Shown: positions 10,424-21,814, counted from the stretch's first letter. The stretch is DNA of 64,000 bases from Phascolarctos cinereus (GCF_002099425.1 NW_018343953.1:6909501-6973500), one strand, 5' to 3'. The notes: generated by a model from the sequence alone, not told the origin. Translations and numbers: made by a program.

Positions 10424-10628
10424 GATGCTATTGGTCATAATGCATATTATTGGTTAAAATGATTTATGCCATTAGTTACAATACATACCATTAGTTACAA
10501 CATGATGTGATATCGATTTTAATGATATGTCAATGATGTGTGTCATTGGTCAAAACGGATGCTGTTGGCTTCAATGTCTGCCATTGCCCAAGATGAATGC
10601 TATTGGTTACAACGATGCATGCCGTTGG
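10424..10628 (+). repeat. 19-bp minisatellite, left part
   Basis: About ten degenerate units of 19 bp (some 22) with consensus near 'gatgctattggttacaat'. Clear units include 'gaatgctattggttacaac' and 'ggatgctgttggcttcaat'. The array resumes after an L2 at 10811. Confidence 0.85.
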
Positions 10629-10810
10629 GCCCCCTACAAAACATTACCTTGTACTTATTTTGTATATTTTATTATGTTTACTTGTTTAGATATTTTCTTC
10701 CCTGATAGAATGTAAGCTCCTTGAAGGCAGAGACAATTCCATTTTTTTATCTTTCTGTATGCTTTACATACAGTAGGCATTTTATACATGTTTACTAATT
10801 GGCTTGACTG
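10629..10810 (+). mobile_element. L2 LINE 3' end inside the minisatellite
   Basis: 'acattaccttgtacttattt', 'gaatgtaagctccttgaagg', 'tacatacagtaggcatttta' and a terminus of TGACTGG type. It splits a repeat unit: 'ccgttgg' on the left and 'gttggttaaaat' on the right. Confidence 0.85.
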
Positions 10811-10940
10811 GTTGGTTAAAATATGTGCCTTTGTTTACAATGTTATATATCATTAAACACAATGTTTGTCATTGCTTACAATGTATTCCGATGATCACAA
10901 TGAATATTGTTGGTTAAAATGGTGCATGTTATTGATTGAG
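10811..10940 (+). repeat. 19-bp minisatellite, right part
   Basis: Six more units, for example 'gtttgtcattgcttacaat' and 'gaatattgttggttaaaat', in phase with the left part apart from the L2. Confidence 0.85.
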
Positions 10941-10974
10941 GCATAACTTATTGTTTATGATAACATAATATAGC

Positions 10975-11164
10975 CATAATAATAACAATAGCTAGCATTT
11001 ATATAGTGCTTTAAGGTTTGCAAAGTGATTTTGCAAACATCATCATCTCATATGATCCCCACAACAACCCTGGGAGGCAGGTGCTATCATTATTTCCATT
11101 TTACAAATGAGGAAACTGAGGCAGACAGAGGTTAGATGACTAGCCCAGGGTCACACAGCTAGTA
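10975..11164 (-). mobile_element. MIR/CORE-SINE
   Basis: Antisense tail 'tagctagcatttatatagtg', 'gatccccacaacaaccctgg', 'gaggaaactgaggcagacag', 'cccagggtcacacagctagt'. The 5' head is missing. Confidence 0.88.
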
Positions 11165-11202
11165 ATGATACAAGCCCCTTCTCCTCTTTGGGCAAGAGGG
11201 AG

Positions 11203-11262
11203 TTGGATTAGATGATCCATAAAGTCCCTTCCAGATTTAACATCTGAGTTGATTTATGAAAG
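11203..11262 (+). mobile_element. SINE/L3 tail fragment
   Basis: 'ttggattagatgatccataa' and 'agtcccttccagatttaac' match the L3-derived tail used by several SINEs. Confidence 0.6.
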
Positions 11263-11384
11263 ACACCACACTTTGCAACAAGTCAATGAAGCAATAAGAT
11301 GTCTTTCCTTAGTGGTATTAAGAAAAGGAAAGTCACCTGTGTAGCATCAAAGAAGGCTTGCAAACATTTGGCGATATTCATTAA

Positions 11385-11462
11385 TGCAATCAGAACACAA
11401 TTATTAAGCTCCAACTATGTACCAGGCACCATGCTAAGTACTGGTGCACAAAATCAATTTTG
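11385..11462 (-). mobile_element. L2 3' end
   Basis: Antisense terminus: 'ttattaagctccaactatg', 'taccaggcaccatgctaag'. Confidence 0.7.
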
Positions 11463-12089
11463 CCCTTTAAGTTTGAATTGCCATCACCCACATTCAGCAA
11501 CGACTCTGCCTCTCCTTTCAATATATTATTGCTTCTTTCCATGATTACTCATAAACAATAGGCTAAGAGAGCAGTAGCCCATGTTTGGTAGATTCAGTGT
11601 GAACTCCTTCAGACACAGATTTTCATCAAAACAAAATGCCAAAGGAGGAGAAAGGGCACCCTCATTGTACAAAGTTCCCCGCCCAATTTCTGTTAGGCCT
11701 AGAAGTTCATTCCCTTGCTTCCAGGTGCACAATACCATCCCTACCCTCCTATATACAAATACCAGCTGGTCCAAATTTTCTGATCTCTTTGTTCAATGTA
11801 CCTGGAGAAGGCAACACTCAGATCAGGTCACTCTCACCTCACTGTATAGCCTTGGGTAAGTCACTGAACTCAGTGTTAGAAACCTCTGCCCAGGAGATTT
11901 TGAGGCCCAGAGTCATGATTCAATTTTCTTCTGGCCTTTTACGTATGGCACAGTGTGGAGACAGATGAAATATAGACTAGGCCCCTTCTGTATAGGTGGG
12001 CACATATAGGCAAAACCCAAGTGTCAGTCCACTGAATATATCCCTTGGCACTAGTGGAATTTTGCCAACCTCTATTTTATATTTAGGAG
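11463..12089. other. Unassigned sequence
   Basis: Open frames of 82-110 codons overlap on both strands (11526-11968), but none shows a domain, and opposing frames of similar length argue against coding. Confidence 0.5.
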
Positions 12090-12342
12090 AGACAGCTAGG
12101 TGGTGCAGTGAATAGAGAATTGGGAATCCAGGAATCCAGAAGACTTGAGTTCAAGTATGATCTCAAACTCTTACTAGCTGTATGATCCTGGGCAAGTCAC
12201 TTAATCTTTGTCTCCCTCAGCTTTCTCAATGTAAAATGGGGATAATAATGATGCCTACCTCCCAGGACTGTTGTGAGGATCAAATGATGTAATATTTGTA
12301 AAACACTTAGCACATAGTAGGCACTTAATAAATGCTTATTCC
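12090..12342 (+). mobile_element. MIR-type SINE, full length
   Basis: Head 'cagctaggtggtgcagtgaa', 'gatcctgggcaagtcactta', core 'tgtaaaatggggataataat', tail 'tagcacatagtaggcactta'. Confidence 0.92.
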
Positions 12343-12381
12343 CCTCTCTCTCTCTCTCTCTCTCTCCCTTCCTTCCTTCCT
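12343..12381. repeat. (CT)n then (CCTT)n
   Basis: A CT run followed by CCTT units directly after the SINE tail. Confidence 0.95.
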
Positions 12382-13889
12382 ATTTGGATTACTCATGATT
12401 GGTGGATTCAAATATGCCTGAAGTGTATTCGCCCTAGACTGAAGCATCAAATACTAATTATTTCAGTGTAAATCCCCCAATCCCTCCCAGACTCTAAGCT
12501 CCCAGGCTGTATGGAATTAGCCTGCAAAGTTCTGGCAAGGGTTAGTTGGCTGGAACTATCAGAAACAGAAGCAATATTGAGACCTGGGCATGGCAATGCC
12601 TCAATCCTCTTTGTCTACTAGATGGGTTTGATTTGCAAACTAACAATAAAATCAATAAATCCCTTAGTTAGATCAACTAAGTGTGAGGCTCTGTTTCTGT
12701 CCTTTGAAGTCTGGAACCAAACTTGGACTGATGTAATGTGAATGCTGCCCACTGCCATTGTGGCTCTCTTATTATCAGGATTGGTGAAACCCACAGAGAG
12801 AAAGCTGCCAAAGTGGCACCTCCCTTTGCTTGAATCTGAGTCAAGGTTAGTCTGCCAGAGGAACATGATTAGGCCAGCATCACCAATAGCAAGGCCAGTG
12901 TGATGTTGTTGTAGTACATATGGGCACATTAGGGTGAAAGCTTATAAATAAAATCAGCCTGGGCAGGAACACAGAGCAAACCTCAGAAGCCTAACTTGCT
13001 TCCCCCCAGGCTGAGGTTCCCAACCACAGTACTACTTTAAGTTCCCACAGCTGCAGCTGGAGAAATAAGAATCGCGAGCCTAACACGAATAACTGGCATC
13101 CTGTGTCAAACCTACGTTTCCTTTCCACAATGCTCTGCTTGCTCGTCTTTTCCTTTCAGTTCTTCAGGGTCAGTCCTTAATTCCTCTGATCCCAGGTCCT
13201 GATTCAGTCATCAACCAAGACTTGTTTGGGAACAGCATCCAGGAAATATGGAGCAAGCACTTACAAGCCTGCAAAGGACATTCAGACTCAAGGAACCAGA
13301 TAGTGATCCAAGGGTCATCACAGAAAAGTGACCATGAAATCCCTTCTCCACCCCCACCCCCTATTTGGGTTTAGAAGAAGAGCTTTTGATTTGTAAATCG
13401 CAAAAAGAGGGTTCCATCATCACATTCCTGGGTAATTTTTCTGCTTTGGCTCTCCCAGGGAGTCAAAACAATGAGTATTTCTACTCCAAAGTTCTCCCAG
13501 CAAATTCTGCTCCATTTTTCCTGACATTCATAGCTTCTCCTCCTGCCCTAGGGTCCCTGTCCCTCAAAGGGTCCACTTCTAAATGTCATACAGTACAAAC
13601 ATGGCAATAATGGGAGGGATCTTGAAAAAGGAACTCTGTATAACTCTACACCCCATCATAATTTAATATAAGCCTGTGCCAGGCTATTTATTAAAATATA
13701 ATTTTAAGCTTATTATAAACTTCACAAATATCAGCAAACATGAACATTTCAATATCACCAAGAAGACAGAAAAGAGGCCTATATATGGAACTATGAACTT
13801 CTCTTAGCTATGGTTTCTTTTTAAGTATATGTAAAATTTAACATGGAAGTAACAACACCACTCTACTTGTGTGTCACTTTCTGAATTTC
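12382..13889. other. Unassigned 1.5 kb, no repeat recognised
   Basis: One of the longer stretches without a recognised transposon. A 103-codon antisense frame (12618-12929) and an 81-codon sense frame (13365-13610) have no recognisable domain. A TATA-like 'cttataaataaa' lies near 12940 with no supporting CpG enrichment. No gene is called. Confidence 0.5.
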
Positions 13890-14160
13890 CTTCTGCTTTT
13901 TTTTTTGCATATTGTTTTAAATGTTTTACCGATGCTCTTTTCTTTCTTTCCTTCTTTTTTTTTTTTTGCATCACATCACTACCTCTCCCTCTATCCCAAG
14001 CTTTCCCTTGTAAAAATTAAATCAAGCAAAAACAAACAGCACATTAACAATGCCTGAAAATGTATGTCTCATTTGGAACTTCTAATCTATTGCTCCTCTG
14101 CCAAGTGGTGGGAAACATAGTTGTTTCATTATCATCTGAGTTCATGATTAGTCTCTCCAG
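13890..14160 (-). mobile_element. L1 3' UTR, diverged
   Basis: T-rich antisense start, 'ctctccctctatcccaagc', 'attaaatcaagcaaaaacaa' and 'tgaaaatgtatgtctcattt' match an older marsupial L1 3' UTR variant. The phrase 'gaaaatgtatccctcattc' recurs in the antisense L1 at about 33310. Confidence 0.6.
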
Positions 14161-14539
14161 GCTTTTAAACAACCTACTCATTGCTTGTCCATATTCATCA
14201 CCTCTCCAGCTTCTGGATTCTTCTCTGACCCCTCTCCCCAACTTTAGGCTCAATGTACTTTCTTGCTATTTCATCCCACTTCTACCCCTAGACTCAAGCC
14301 AAACTGTCTTTTATAATTCTCTTGGACCATGGAAAAGAAAACTCTGTGGTTCCACGTCCTTAGCCTCAGATCAAAACCACTCTCCTTACAACCACTTGAA
14401 CTTAGGACTTATTTGATAATGCCTAGGCCCAGTCCATTGAAGTACCCTGTCTAGTCTTGCTTCTTTCCTACACTCAAGTCTCACGAGCTGACCTTCTGCT
14501 CTCTATCAACATATTTGGAGTCCCCTCTTTTTATGATGC
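14161..14539. other. Unassigned sequence
   Basis: No family recognised. A 118-codon sense frame at 14060-14416 starts inside the L1 remnant and is not credible as a gene. Confidence 0.45.
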
Positions 14540-15100
14540 TTTACTTTGGATCACATAATCTCAGAGTTGGAAAAGAAATCATATGTATCTTGTCCAGTCA
14601 ATATTTGAACAAGAATCTCCTTTATAGCATACTTGTCAAGCAGGCATCCACCTTTATTCTTCAAGATCTCTAATGAGCAAGAGAAGCCTTTACCTCCCAA
14701 GAAAGTCTGTTACACTTTTTGGATGGCCCTAATTAACAGGAAGGTGTTTTGTTTTTTTTAATATGAAACTGAAATTGGCTTCTCCGTAATTTCCACACTG
14801 TTCTCAGTTAGTTCCCCTATAAGACCAAAAACAAGCCTAGTCCTTCTAAAATACAGCCTTCCAATTATTTGAAAACAGCCATCAAATCCCAATAGTCTCT
14901 TCTATGGACTAAACCTACTCCAGTTCCTTCAACCAAACCTTTTATGGTGTTATCTTGAGGCCCTCCTTGGGACACTTGCCTATATAGCAATGTCCTTCAG
15001 CAAATATGTACTTCCTAAAGTCTCCACCTCCCGAGGTCTGTTCTCAATTTCCCTAAGAGCTCTCAGGCCTTTCACAATGATTTTGATGAAGGGATCCATT
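14540..15100 (-). mobile_element. L3/CR1 LINE 3' region
   Basis: Antisense CR1-clade landmarks in order: 'cataatctcagagttgg', 'tacctcccaagaaagtctgt', 'ttccaattatttgaaaacag', 'ccagttccttcaaccaaacc' and 'aggccctccttgggaca'. Old and diverged. Confidence 0.75.
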
Positions 15101-15829
15101 TACCCCGGTCCCATTCCCCTCCTACATGCAGGGCCTGAGGTTGAACTAGTAATTATAACTAGTACAAATTCAGTGGGGGTTGTGGTGGTGGTGATGGGGG
15201 TGGTGTCTAAAGCATGTTCATCACTCCTTTGGTGTGTGACTAAAAGGTGACTGCAGATAAAGGTCGTGGGAATACAGGAGGTTGAGGAGCTGAACAGGAA
15301 ACCTTCCAATTAACCTTAGTTTTCTCATGTAAAGTGGGAAAAATAAAATAAGATGACATAGAGGAAAGTGATTTTTAAAATGCTATGCAAATAAAAGGTT
15401 ATTATTAACATGCTTTCCCTGAGTCTAGTGGACTTTTTTCCAGAGGTTGGAAATATTCCCTTTTGAAAATCATTAAACTTGTTTGTCTACTATACATGAT
15501 TTTATTGTTGACTTGAACATTCCCAAGCGTGCTTTAACCTAAGTGTTGCTTTCACCAATATCACACTTTTCTTCTGAAATGAGAAATGAACTCAACACAT
15601 ATTTCTGATTTGTGTCAAGTTTCTACAGGAGTGGAAAGATTTTTTAAGCAAAATGTCTTTTTTTTTTCCATCCCTTGAATCAGTCACCCTGGGGTTAGCT
15701 GTGGAAATGTTCAAGGCTCAATTAGAAAGTCAACAACATATGGTGAAAGAACTCTGGGATGGGGAGTTATGCTATCTGGATTCTGAATCAGGTTCAGTAA
15801 GTAAAATCTGCTATGTGACTTTGGTTACT
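15101..15829. other. Unassigned, with a GGT/GGGGG-rich patch
   Basis: 15173-15205 on the plus strand is G-rich with runs of GGGGG, GG and GGTGG that could form a G-quadruplex. Nothing else recognised. Confidence 0.5.
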
Positions 15830-15925
15830 TTATAGAATCATGGAATCACAAAATCTCAGAACCTGAAGTTACCTTGTCATCGAGATTCTATATAATCCTG
15901 TGCTTAGACACTGGCATAAATGAAG
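15830..15925 (-). mobile_element. L3/MIR tail fragment
   Basis: Antisense 'tagaatcatggaatcacaaa' and 'atctcagaacctgaagttac'. Confidence 0.55.
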
Positions 15926-16851
15926 CATAGAACTTAAATGATGATCAACTATGAGAATAGAGGTTTCATCTGCCTATGGAGAAGGATGACAGAGATAAAT
16001 GTTTTAACTTTTAATGTTGGAAAAATATAAACAATCAGAAAAATGAAACCCCTACCAGGAGAAGATAGCCCTGTAATGGCTATATAGCTACAGGTGAAAA
16101 ATATTCCAAGGGACAGTCCAAATCCTCCTTTACACTAGAATGTTTTCCCCATTGACAATTAAACAAAAATTAGTTAAGGCTGGCTATTGTTACTACATGT
16201 TAATAGTTTTAGTAACAAGAATTCTTTTTTGATTTGGTTGAGTTTGGGGGTTGGGGAGTATGGAGCTTTGTTTGTGTTTTCCTATTTAAACAACACCTAA
16301 TCAGAGATCCTCTTGAATCTCCTTGGAACATCACCTTGGGGTCTCATACTATGGACTGTAGCCATATGGAAAATACCACATTAAAAGGTTGTCCTTATAG
16401 CTCTTACAATAATAAACTATTTAATTCAGGTTCCAAGATGGATCCATAAACTTATCTATTTGACTGTATCCAAGACATATGTACACTCTGTTTTTAGACA
16501 TAATCTCATAGAGAGCAGGGACTAGGGACCATGTTTAAGTAATTAATTTTGTATAGTCCTTAGCGATGTATAATTCCAAAAACTCAACCAAAAAATTATT
16601 GAGGTAAATACTATACTAGTTGCTACACACATCAGCACAGCTAATAGTTGCATTTAATACCAAGTGTTAAATATTGTCATTATACCATTATATATATTGG
16701 CAAAACCGGTGAGGAAAGGATCATACTTCCCCCTCCTTCAGTTGTTGGGCTTTTTCTCCATTCAGTTTCCTAAAGTTTTTTGGTCATTAGAAGGAAGATT
16801 GGTTTTCAGAGATGTCACTAAAGAAGTCACACGCCCACTATGCCAAAAGTC
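15926..16851. other. Unassigned sequence
   Basis: No gene or clear family. 'gagagcagggactagggac' near 16510 is faintly L2-like. Confidence 0.45.
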
Positions 16852-16968
16852 TACTAGACAATAAACTCCATGAATTCAGAGACCAACATTAATCTTCTCC
16901 ATATCTCATCACAACTTAGCACAGTGAGTAGTCAAGGTCAATAACTATTTGTGGACTGACAATAATCC
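16852..16968 (+). mobile_element. L2 3' end
   Basis: 'taaactccatgaattcagag', 'acttagcacagtgagtagtc', 'aataactatttgtggactga'. Confidence 0.65.
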
Positions 16969-17734
16969 AGAATATTTCAGATTTGGTTGGTGAGGACACA
17001 GAAAGGACAGAGAAGCACTCCATCGTTAAGGGAAGGCAGCCATTTTAGGAAGATGATGATGATTCTTTAAACAAACAGGAATGGGAAGTATTTGTTCTGA
17101 GAAACATTGCTTGAAATGAACAGATTATATTGATAAAATCTGCTGAATGTGTTGTTAATAGTAATGAAAAAAATAGCTATGCAAGGGCAATAATCTTGTT
17201 CACAAATATGGTACTGCAGAGAGCTTGAGTCAAAACTCCCAAGGAAGCAAGATTCTAATCAAAAGATCTCCCCTGTGATCTCAAGTCTAGTATTTTTTTT
17301 TAAAAAAGAGATGTTATTATTGTTGAATATTTCTTAAGTTCTCAGAGCACACTGGACACCATAAATATTAGTGACAAGAGGGTCCTGGGAATGGACACAA
17401 CTAGCATGAAGGCAATACAATTTTATGCCTCTTGCTTGTTTTACTAGGAAATTAAAACCTTTGGGAAGGAAATTGGAAATAGGCTGAAAAGGAAAGGTAG
17501 GTCCTAGAAGAAGTGGAATAACTGGGGCTCTGACTCTATTTTAAATATTATCGCTGGATCCGTTGAAAAGATTTGACAGAGGGCTTTCCCTTGCCCCAGT
17601 GGGCACCTACCAACAAACTTAAAAAATGAGATACAACGTGCTAGTCTTTTTTAAGATACAAGGGTTCACATGGACAGAGGTGGCACACATCGTATGCATG
17701 CTTAATGATTTTGCATATACTTATGGCATTACTT
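16969..17734. other. Unassigned sequence
   Basis: No recognised repeat or gene. Confidence 0.45.
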
Positions 17735-18000
17735 TGCCTCTACTTTGTCTATATTGCATGTACCTAGTTATTTACATATTGCTCTCTCATTAGAAAGTGA
17801 GCTTCTTAAAAGCAATGACTGTTTTTGTTTTACTTTGTATCCCTCAGCATTTAGCACGCTGATTGGGACAGTAAGGATTTAAGAAACACTTGTTAACAGC
17901 CTGATGGAAGTAAGCTCCTTGAAGTCAGGTTTTTGTCTTTTTTATAACCAGTATCTACCAGAGTATTTGTCATACAGTATACATTTAATAAATGCTTGGT
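17735..18000 (+). mobile_element. Two successive L2 3' ends
   Basis: The first ends near 17905 ('gaaagtgagcttcttaaaag', 'tcagcatttagcacgctg'). The second, 17906-18000, repeats the final block ('gaagtaagctccttgaagtc', 'tttaataaatgcttgg'). Both are sense. Confidence 0.75.
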
Positions 18001-18215
18001 TTTTTTTATTTCTTTCTTTAAATAATATTTTATTTTTTTCCAATTACATGTAAAGACAATTTTCAACCTTCATTTTTTTAAAGATTTTGAGTTCCAAATT
18101 TTTCTCCCTCACACCCTCTCCTCTCTCTCCCCAAAAAAGCAAACAATCTGATATAGGTTATACATATGCAGTCATGTAAAACATATTTCCACTTAATATA
18201 CACTTATTGATTGTG
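18001..18215 (-). mobile_element. L1 3' end
   Basis: Antisense terminus 'ttccaattacatgtaaagac', 'gattttgagttccaaattt', 'caatctgatataggttatac'. Confidence 0.82.
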
Positions 18216-18486
18216 TTAACAGAAATCCCTATTTGCCCAGTAGGCCAGTTTAGTCTCCTGAGCCACAGCTAGGCGTACATGCTGCACTTTTGTAGTGTCT
18301 CTTCCAAACCCTGTCTGCTTTTGGCAAAAATACCTTGAAATACCTTGAGCTTACTTAGCAATCACTGTGGTTGCCTAGGAGAATCTGGTATCTTAGGTCA
18401 AAGGATGCTGGACCAAAAAAGTAACATCTTTCACAACAATACTGGCAAGTCAGTCCTCGCAAGGAGCCAAAGAAACTCAGCTCATC
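18216..18486. other. Unassigned spacer
   Basis: No recognised family. Confidence 0.4.
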
Positions 18487-18500
18487 AATTCAGGAGTCTT

Positions 18501-18643
18501 TTTTTTTCTTATGTTCAAGTGGTTTTGATTCAATTTTATTTTCCCCCCTTTATTTATTTTTAGTTTTCAACATTCACTTTTATAACACTGTGAGTTCTAA
18601 ATTTTACCTCCCTCTCCTCCCCCCTCCCCAAGATGACATGCAA
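18501..18643 (-). mobile_element. Short L1 3' end with target duplication and possible 3' transduction
   Basis: Perfect 14-bp target duplications 'aattcaggagtctt' at 18487-18500 and 18644-18657 flank a severely truncated antisense L1. About 40 bp between the T-run (minus-strand A tail) and the L1 terminus near 18548 is not L1-like, as expected if transcription ran past the source L1. Confidence 0.85.
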
Positions 18644-18657
18644 AATTCAGGAGTCTT

Positions 18658-19268
18658 AATCCTCCCCCCCCCTTAACTGGTAAGTCTTGAGTCATGACCT
18701 AGTAGTCAATCCTCGAGTGAAATGGGATGACAAGTACAGAAAGAGATTTCTCCATCCAGAGATGAAGGGATCAACTCTTCTTCCCCTAACAGTGTGCCCT
18801 CTCAGGAATTAGACCAGACTCTGATTTATTGTTTCATTCAGGCATTCCTCTGAGAACCCTAGAATTTTGTGATCAATTTTCTGTTCTTCTCCAGTCAGCA
18901 AAAAGAGAAACAGAAAAGAACTTGATCTCTTCTGGTGTTATCTATTGTGATGGAATGTACTTTTAGACCAACAGATAATTATGGCAATCTAAATTTTTAT
19001 GCACTCTAGTTACATGTGCTGAATGGATCAACACATGGACAAATTAGCACCTAAAAAAGAAAAAAAAATTGTTTCCTCCTTTTTAATTTTTAGAGAATTC
19101 AACCTTTCACATGGTGCTGCCTAATTAAAATGATAAGAAGAGCAGTTGAGATTTATTTCTTTTGATCCTTCTCACATAGATTTTAATGGTATTTGTTTTG
19201 AAAAATATAATTTTGTTTCTTTTTATCTGACTATAGAACACAAGTGGTAGAGGAGGAAAGCATCTTAA
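18658..19268. other. Unassigned sequence
   Basis: No recognised repeat or gene. Confidence 0.45.
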
Positions 19269-19283
19269 AATTACATGATTATG

Positions 19284-19443
19284 GGGGCAGCTAGGGGGCT
19301 CAGCAGATAGAGCACTGGCCCTGAAGTCAGGAGGACCTGAGTTCAAATCTGACCTCAGACCAAACACTTGACACTTACTAGCTGTGTGACCCTGGGCAAG
19401 TCACTTAACCCCAATTGCCTGAAACTTAAAAAAAAATTTTTTT
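19284..19443 (+). mobile_element. Young WSINE-type SINE
   Basis: Nearly intact head and body ('gatagagcactggccctgaa', 'ctagctgtgtgaccctgggc', 'cttaaccccaattgcctga') with an A-tail. Perfect 15-bp target duplications 'aattacatgattatg' lie at 19269-19283 and 19444-19458. Among the youngest-looking insertions here. Confidence 0.93.
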
Positions 19444-19458
19444 AATTACATGATTATG

Positions 19459-19977
19459 TTATGAGTGAGGCAAAGACTCAAGGTGTCCTATATGTAAAAC
19501 TGTCAAGTATTCAACATTTGGGCAACTATATATAGTCAGGGAGAGGGAGGTCTCAGTTTGATGAGTTGCCCCCCAATCAACTTGAGAAGATTATAGGAGT
19601 GGACCTTTGTTGGAAGGGGCATTGGGCCCTAGTGCCTTACTAAGAAGATGTAGGGTGTTCCTTCTGCTGCTGGATCATCCTGGATCATCACTTCCCCCAG
19701 TGCTTGGTGCCTCTTTGCCCTAGAATAGCCTACTAACCCTGTGGCCTACTCATCCTGCACGTCCCCATTCTTCCCCTATTGATGAGTTCCCCTGGAGCCA
19801 CCATTTTGTGAGGGACTGAGACTGGCCTGCCCTCATTTCCCTCCTGTCCCTCTTCCTAACTTTCTCTGGACTTCAAAACCAAGTTATATACAAGTTTAAG
19901 TAAAAGGTAGTCTTAGAGGTAAGGAGCCAGAAGGAGGGATAAGCAGGAAAGGCCTTCTGAAGCAGGTGAGATTCCAC
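19459..19977. other. Unassigned sequence
   Basis: A CT-rich block at 19640-19860. No family, frame or motif recognised. Confidence 0.45.
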
Positions 19978-20185
19978 TAGTAATAATAGTTCACATTTCT
20001 GTAATGTTTTATAGTCTACAAAATGTTCAACTCCATGGGACAGGCAGAGAATGTATTATTTCCATTTTGCAAAAAAGGAAACTGAATCTTAGAGAATTTA
20101 AATGACTTGCATATGGTTCTGTGGCTATTAAGAAGCAAAACTGATACTCTAAGGCTCTTTCCACCCTCGCACGCTGTATCAGAAT
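19978..20185 (-). mobile_element. MIR/CORE-SINE
   Basis: Antisense 'taatagttcacatttctgta', 'tatttccattttgcaaaaaa', 'gaaactgaatcttagag'. Confidence 0.75.
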
Positions 20186-20474
20186 GATATGTTGGTTCTC
20201 TGTTTATTAGGAAGTCAAGTTCCAAAGAATAAGGGCTGAGATTTGGATACTTTTTTTCAGAAGACAATAAATTGTGAATTTTTAATAATTATTAAACTTC
20301 TATTTATGATATTCCCATAATCCTTTTTAGATGATACTACATAAAGTTTGTTGTTGTTGTTGTTTTTGCTCATAACACAAGGGTCTATTTTTAGATCTAG
20401 TCCTGTGATTTCCTCTGTGTTGGTTAATTCCGAATGAAGAAACTCCCTCTATCAATCCAGATCAATACCTACCT
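20186..20474. other. Unassigned spacer with short (TTG)n
   Basis: Five or six TTG units lie near 20345-20361. Nothing else recognised. Confidence 0.45.
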
Positions 20475-20620
20475 ATTTTGTAATTTATAGTCTCAAGTAG
20501 TTACCTGGGGACACTGAGTCATAAAGTGATTTGCTCAGGGTCACATAGTCACTACGTGTGAGAGGCAGTACTAGACTACAACCCTCTCCCCGGCTATAAC
20601 ACACTGTCTGCTGCCTCTCC
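20475..20620 (-). mobile_element. MIR SINE
   Basis: Antisense 'aaagtgatttgctcagggtc', 'acatagtcactacgtgtgag'. Confidence 0.72.
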
Positions 20621-21324
20621 TAAGCAAGGTTTAATACTGTTTGTTAATGTCATGTTTTCACTGGTGGAGACCTAGCGTACAATAGATCCAGCCACTGGGG
20701 TGCTGGTAAATGTTTAATGACAGGCTGTCCAGGAAAAGAAAAAGGTGCACAGGATACACTTTTCAGTTGAATCTCCATTACTTTCTGAAGTCTAGACAAT
20801 CCACAAAACAAAAACTCAAGTACTGATTTGTAGCATTTGCCGATTTCTGAGGTATAAATACACATACTAAAAATTTAACAGTTTTGAAGCTCGTTCCATC
20901 ACTTCCCCGGACCCAGCCTAGTATGAGCACTAGTACTACCTCACTTATCCCAAGAAAGGAATTGGTGGGAAGAAGGTTGTCTATCTGGGGATAGAAAGGA
21001 ACTAAAGAAGTTAAAGGCACAGGACACAGTGGCCTATGAACCTTAATGAACTCTGACCAGTCATTGACACTTTACTGGGAATTAAAACAAGTTCTGATAA
21101 ACACTAGATCCCTTCATCATAGCAGTTTAATGAGATCCAGTACACTGAGGAAATGGGGGCTGTGCTGATGGAAGAAGAGTTACTTTCATTCAGAGGGATC
21201 ATTAGCAGGCCCAGGTAGAATGCCATGGGGCTGACACATGAGGGCACTAATATGCGGAGCAGAAGAGAAGCACTTAAAGAGGTAGAGGAGATTACAAAAA
21301 AGGAGATGAGGAAGAAGAAAAGGA
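20621..21324. other. Unassigned sequence
   Basis: Overlapping antisense frames of 71-82 codons show no domain. No repeat recognised. Confidence 0.45.
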
Positions 21325-21405
21325 AAATAGTAATAACAAGAATAATTAGCATTTAGATATCATTTGAAGGTCTTCAAAACATTTAATGTAAGTTATTGCA
21401 TTTGA
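21325..21405 (-). mobile_element. MIR tail fragment
   Basis: Antisense 'aataattagcatttagatat' and 'cttcaaaacatttaatgtaa'. Confidence 0.55.
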
Positions 21406-21696
21406 TTTCACTTTGAGAAAATTACACTACTTCCTAATTTTGCCAAAGTTTGACTCTGTTTGGAAAGGGACTCTAGTGAATTAGGCAGAGGGTCTGGTCA
21501 GTGAAGGGTGGATAGTGGAGGGAAGCCTTGGAAATTAGAGAAATGCATAGGAAAGACTAATTTGAAAGGCTCTGCCCCATTTTTAAAGTTCTAGAAAAGA
21601 GAAAAATGATGGGTCATTATCATTATACATATATCATCAACAAGTCACATTAATCCACAGAAATAGAACAAATTAACAATAATACACATTTCATAT
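21406..21696. other. Unassigned sequence
   Basis: No recognised family. Confidence 0.4.
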
Positions 21697-21805
21697 TTCC
21701 ATCTGCCCTGTTACTGTGCCATAAGGGTAAGCAGGCCTTGCCATCTGCCCTGATCATGTACAGCATTACTATTGGGCCTTTCTATCTGCCCTATAAATGA
21801 ACCCT
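21697..21805 (+). repeat. Three degenerate ~41-bp tandem units
   Basis: 'ccatctgccctg' occurs at 21699 and 21741, and 'tctatctgccct' at 21781. Units 1 and 2 also share a 'gggcct/caggcct' end. Confidence 0.6.
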
Positions 21806-21814
21806 CCATCCTCA

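Noticed and set aside
10424-10940. Regular short repeats that might suggest a CRISPR array
   Set aside because: The units abut with no unique spacers, drift freely, and the genome is mammalian; it is a minisatellite.
12618-12929. 103-codon antisense frame in repeat-free DNA
   Set aside because: No domain or family resemblance; length is within chance for 64 kb in six frames.
12900-13100. TATA-like 'cttataaataaa' as a promoter
   Set aside because: No CpG enrichment, no initiator context and no downstream coding or splice signal that stands out.
19284-19443. tRNA-like A and B boxes that could be tRNA genes
   Set aside because: These are SINE heads; the same sequence recurs dozens of times with SINE bodies and A-tails, and there is no complete cloverleaf.
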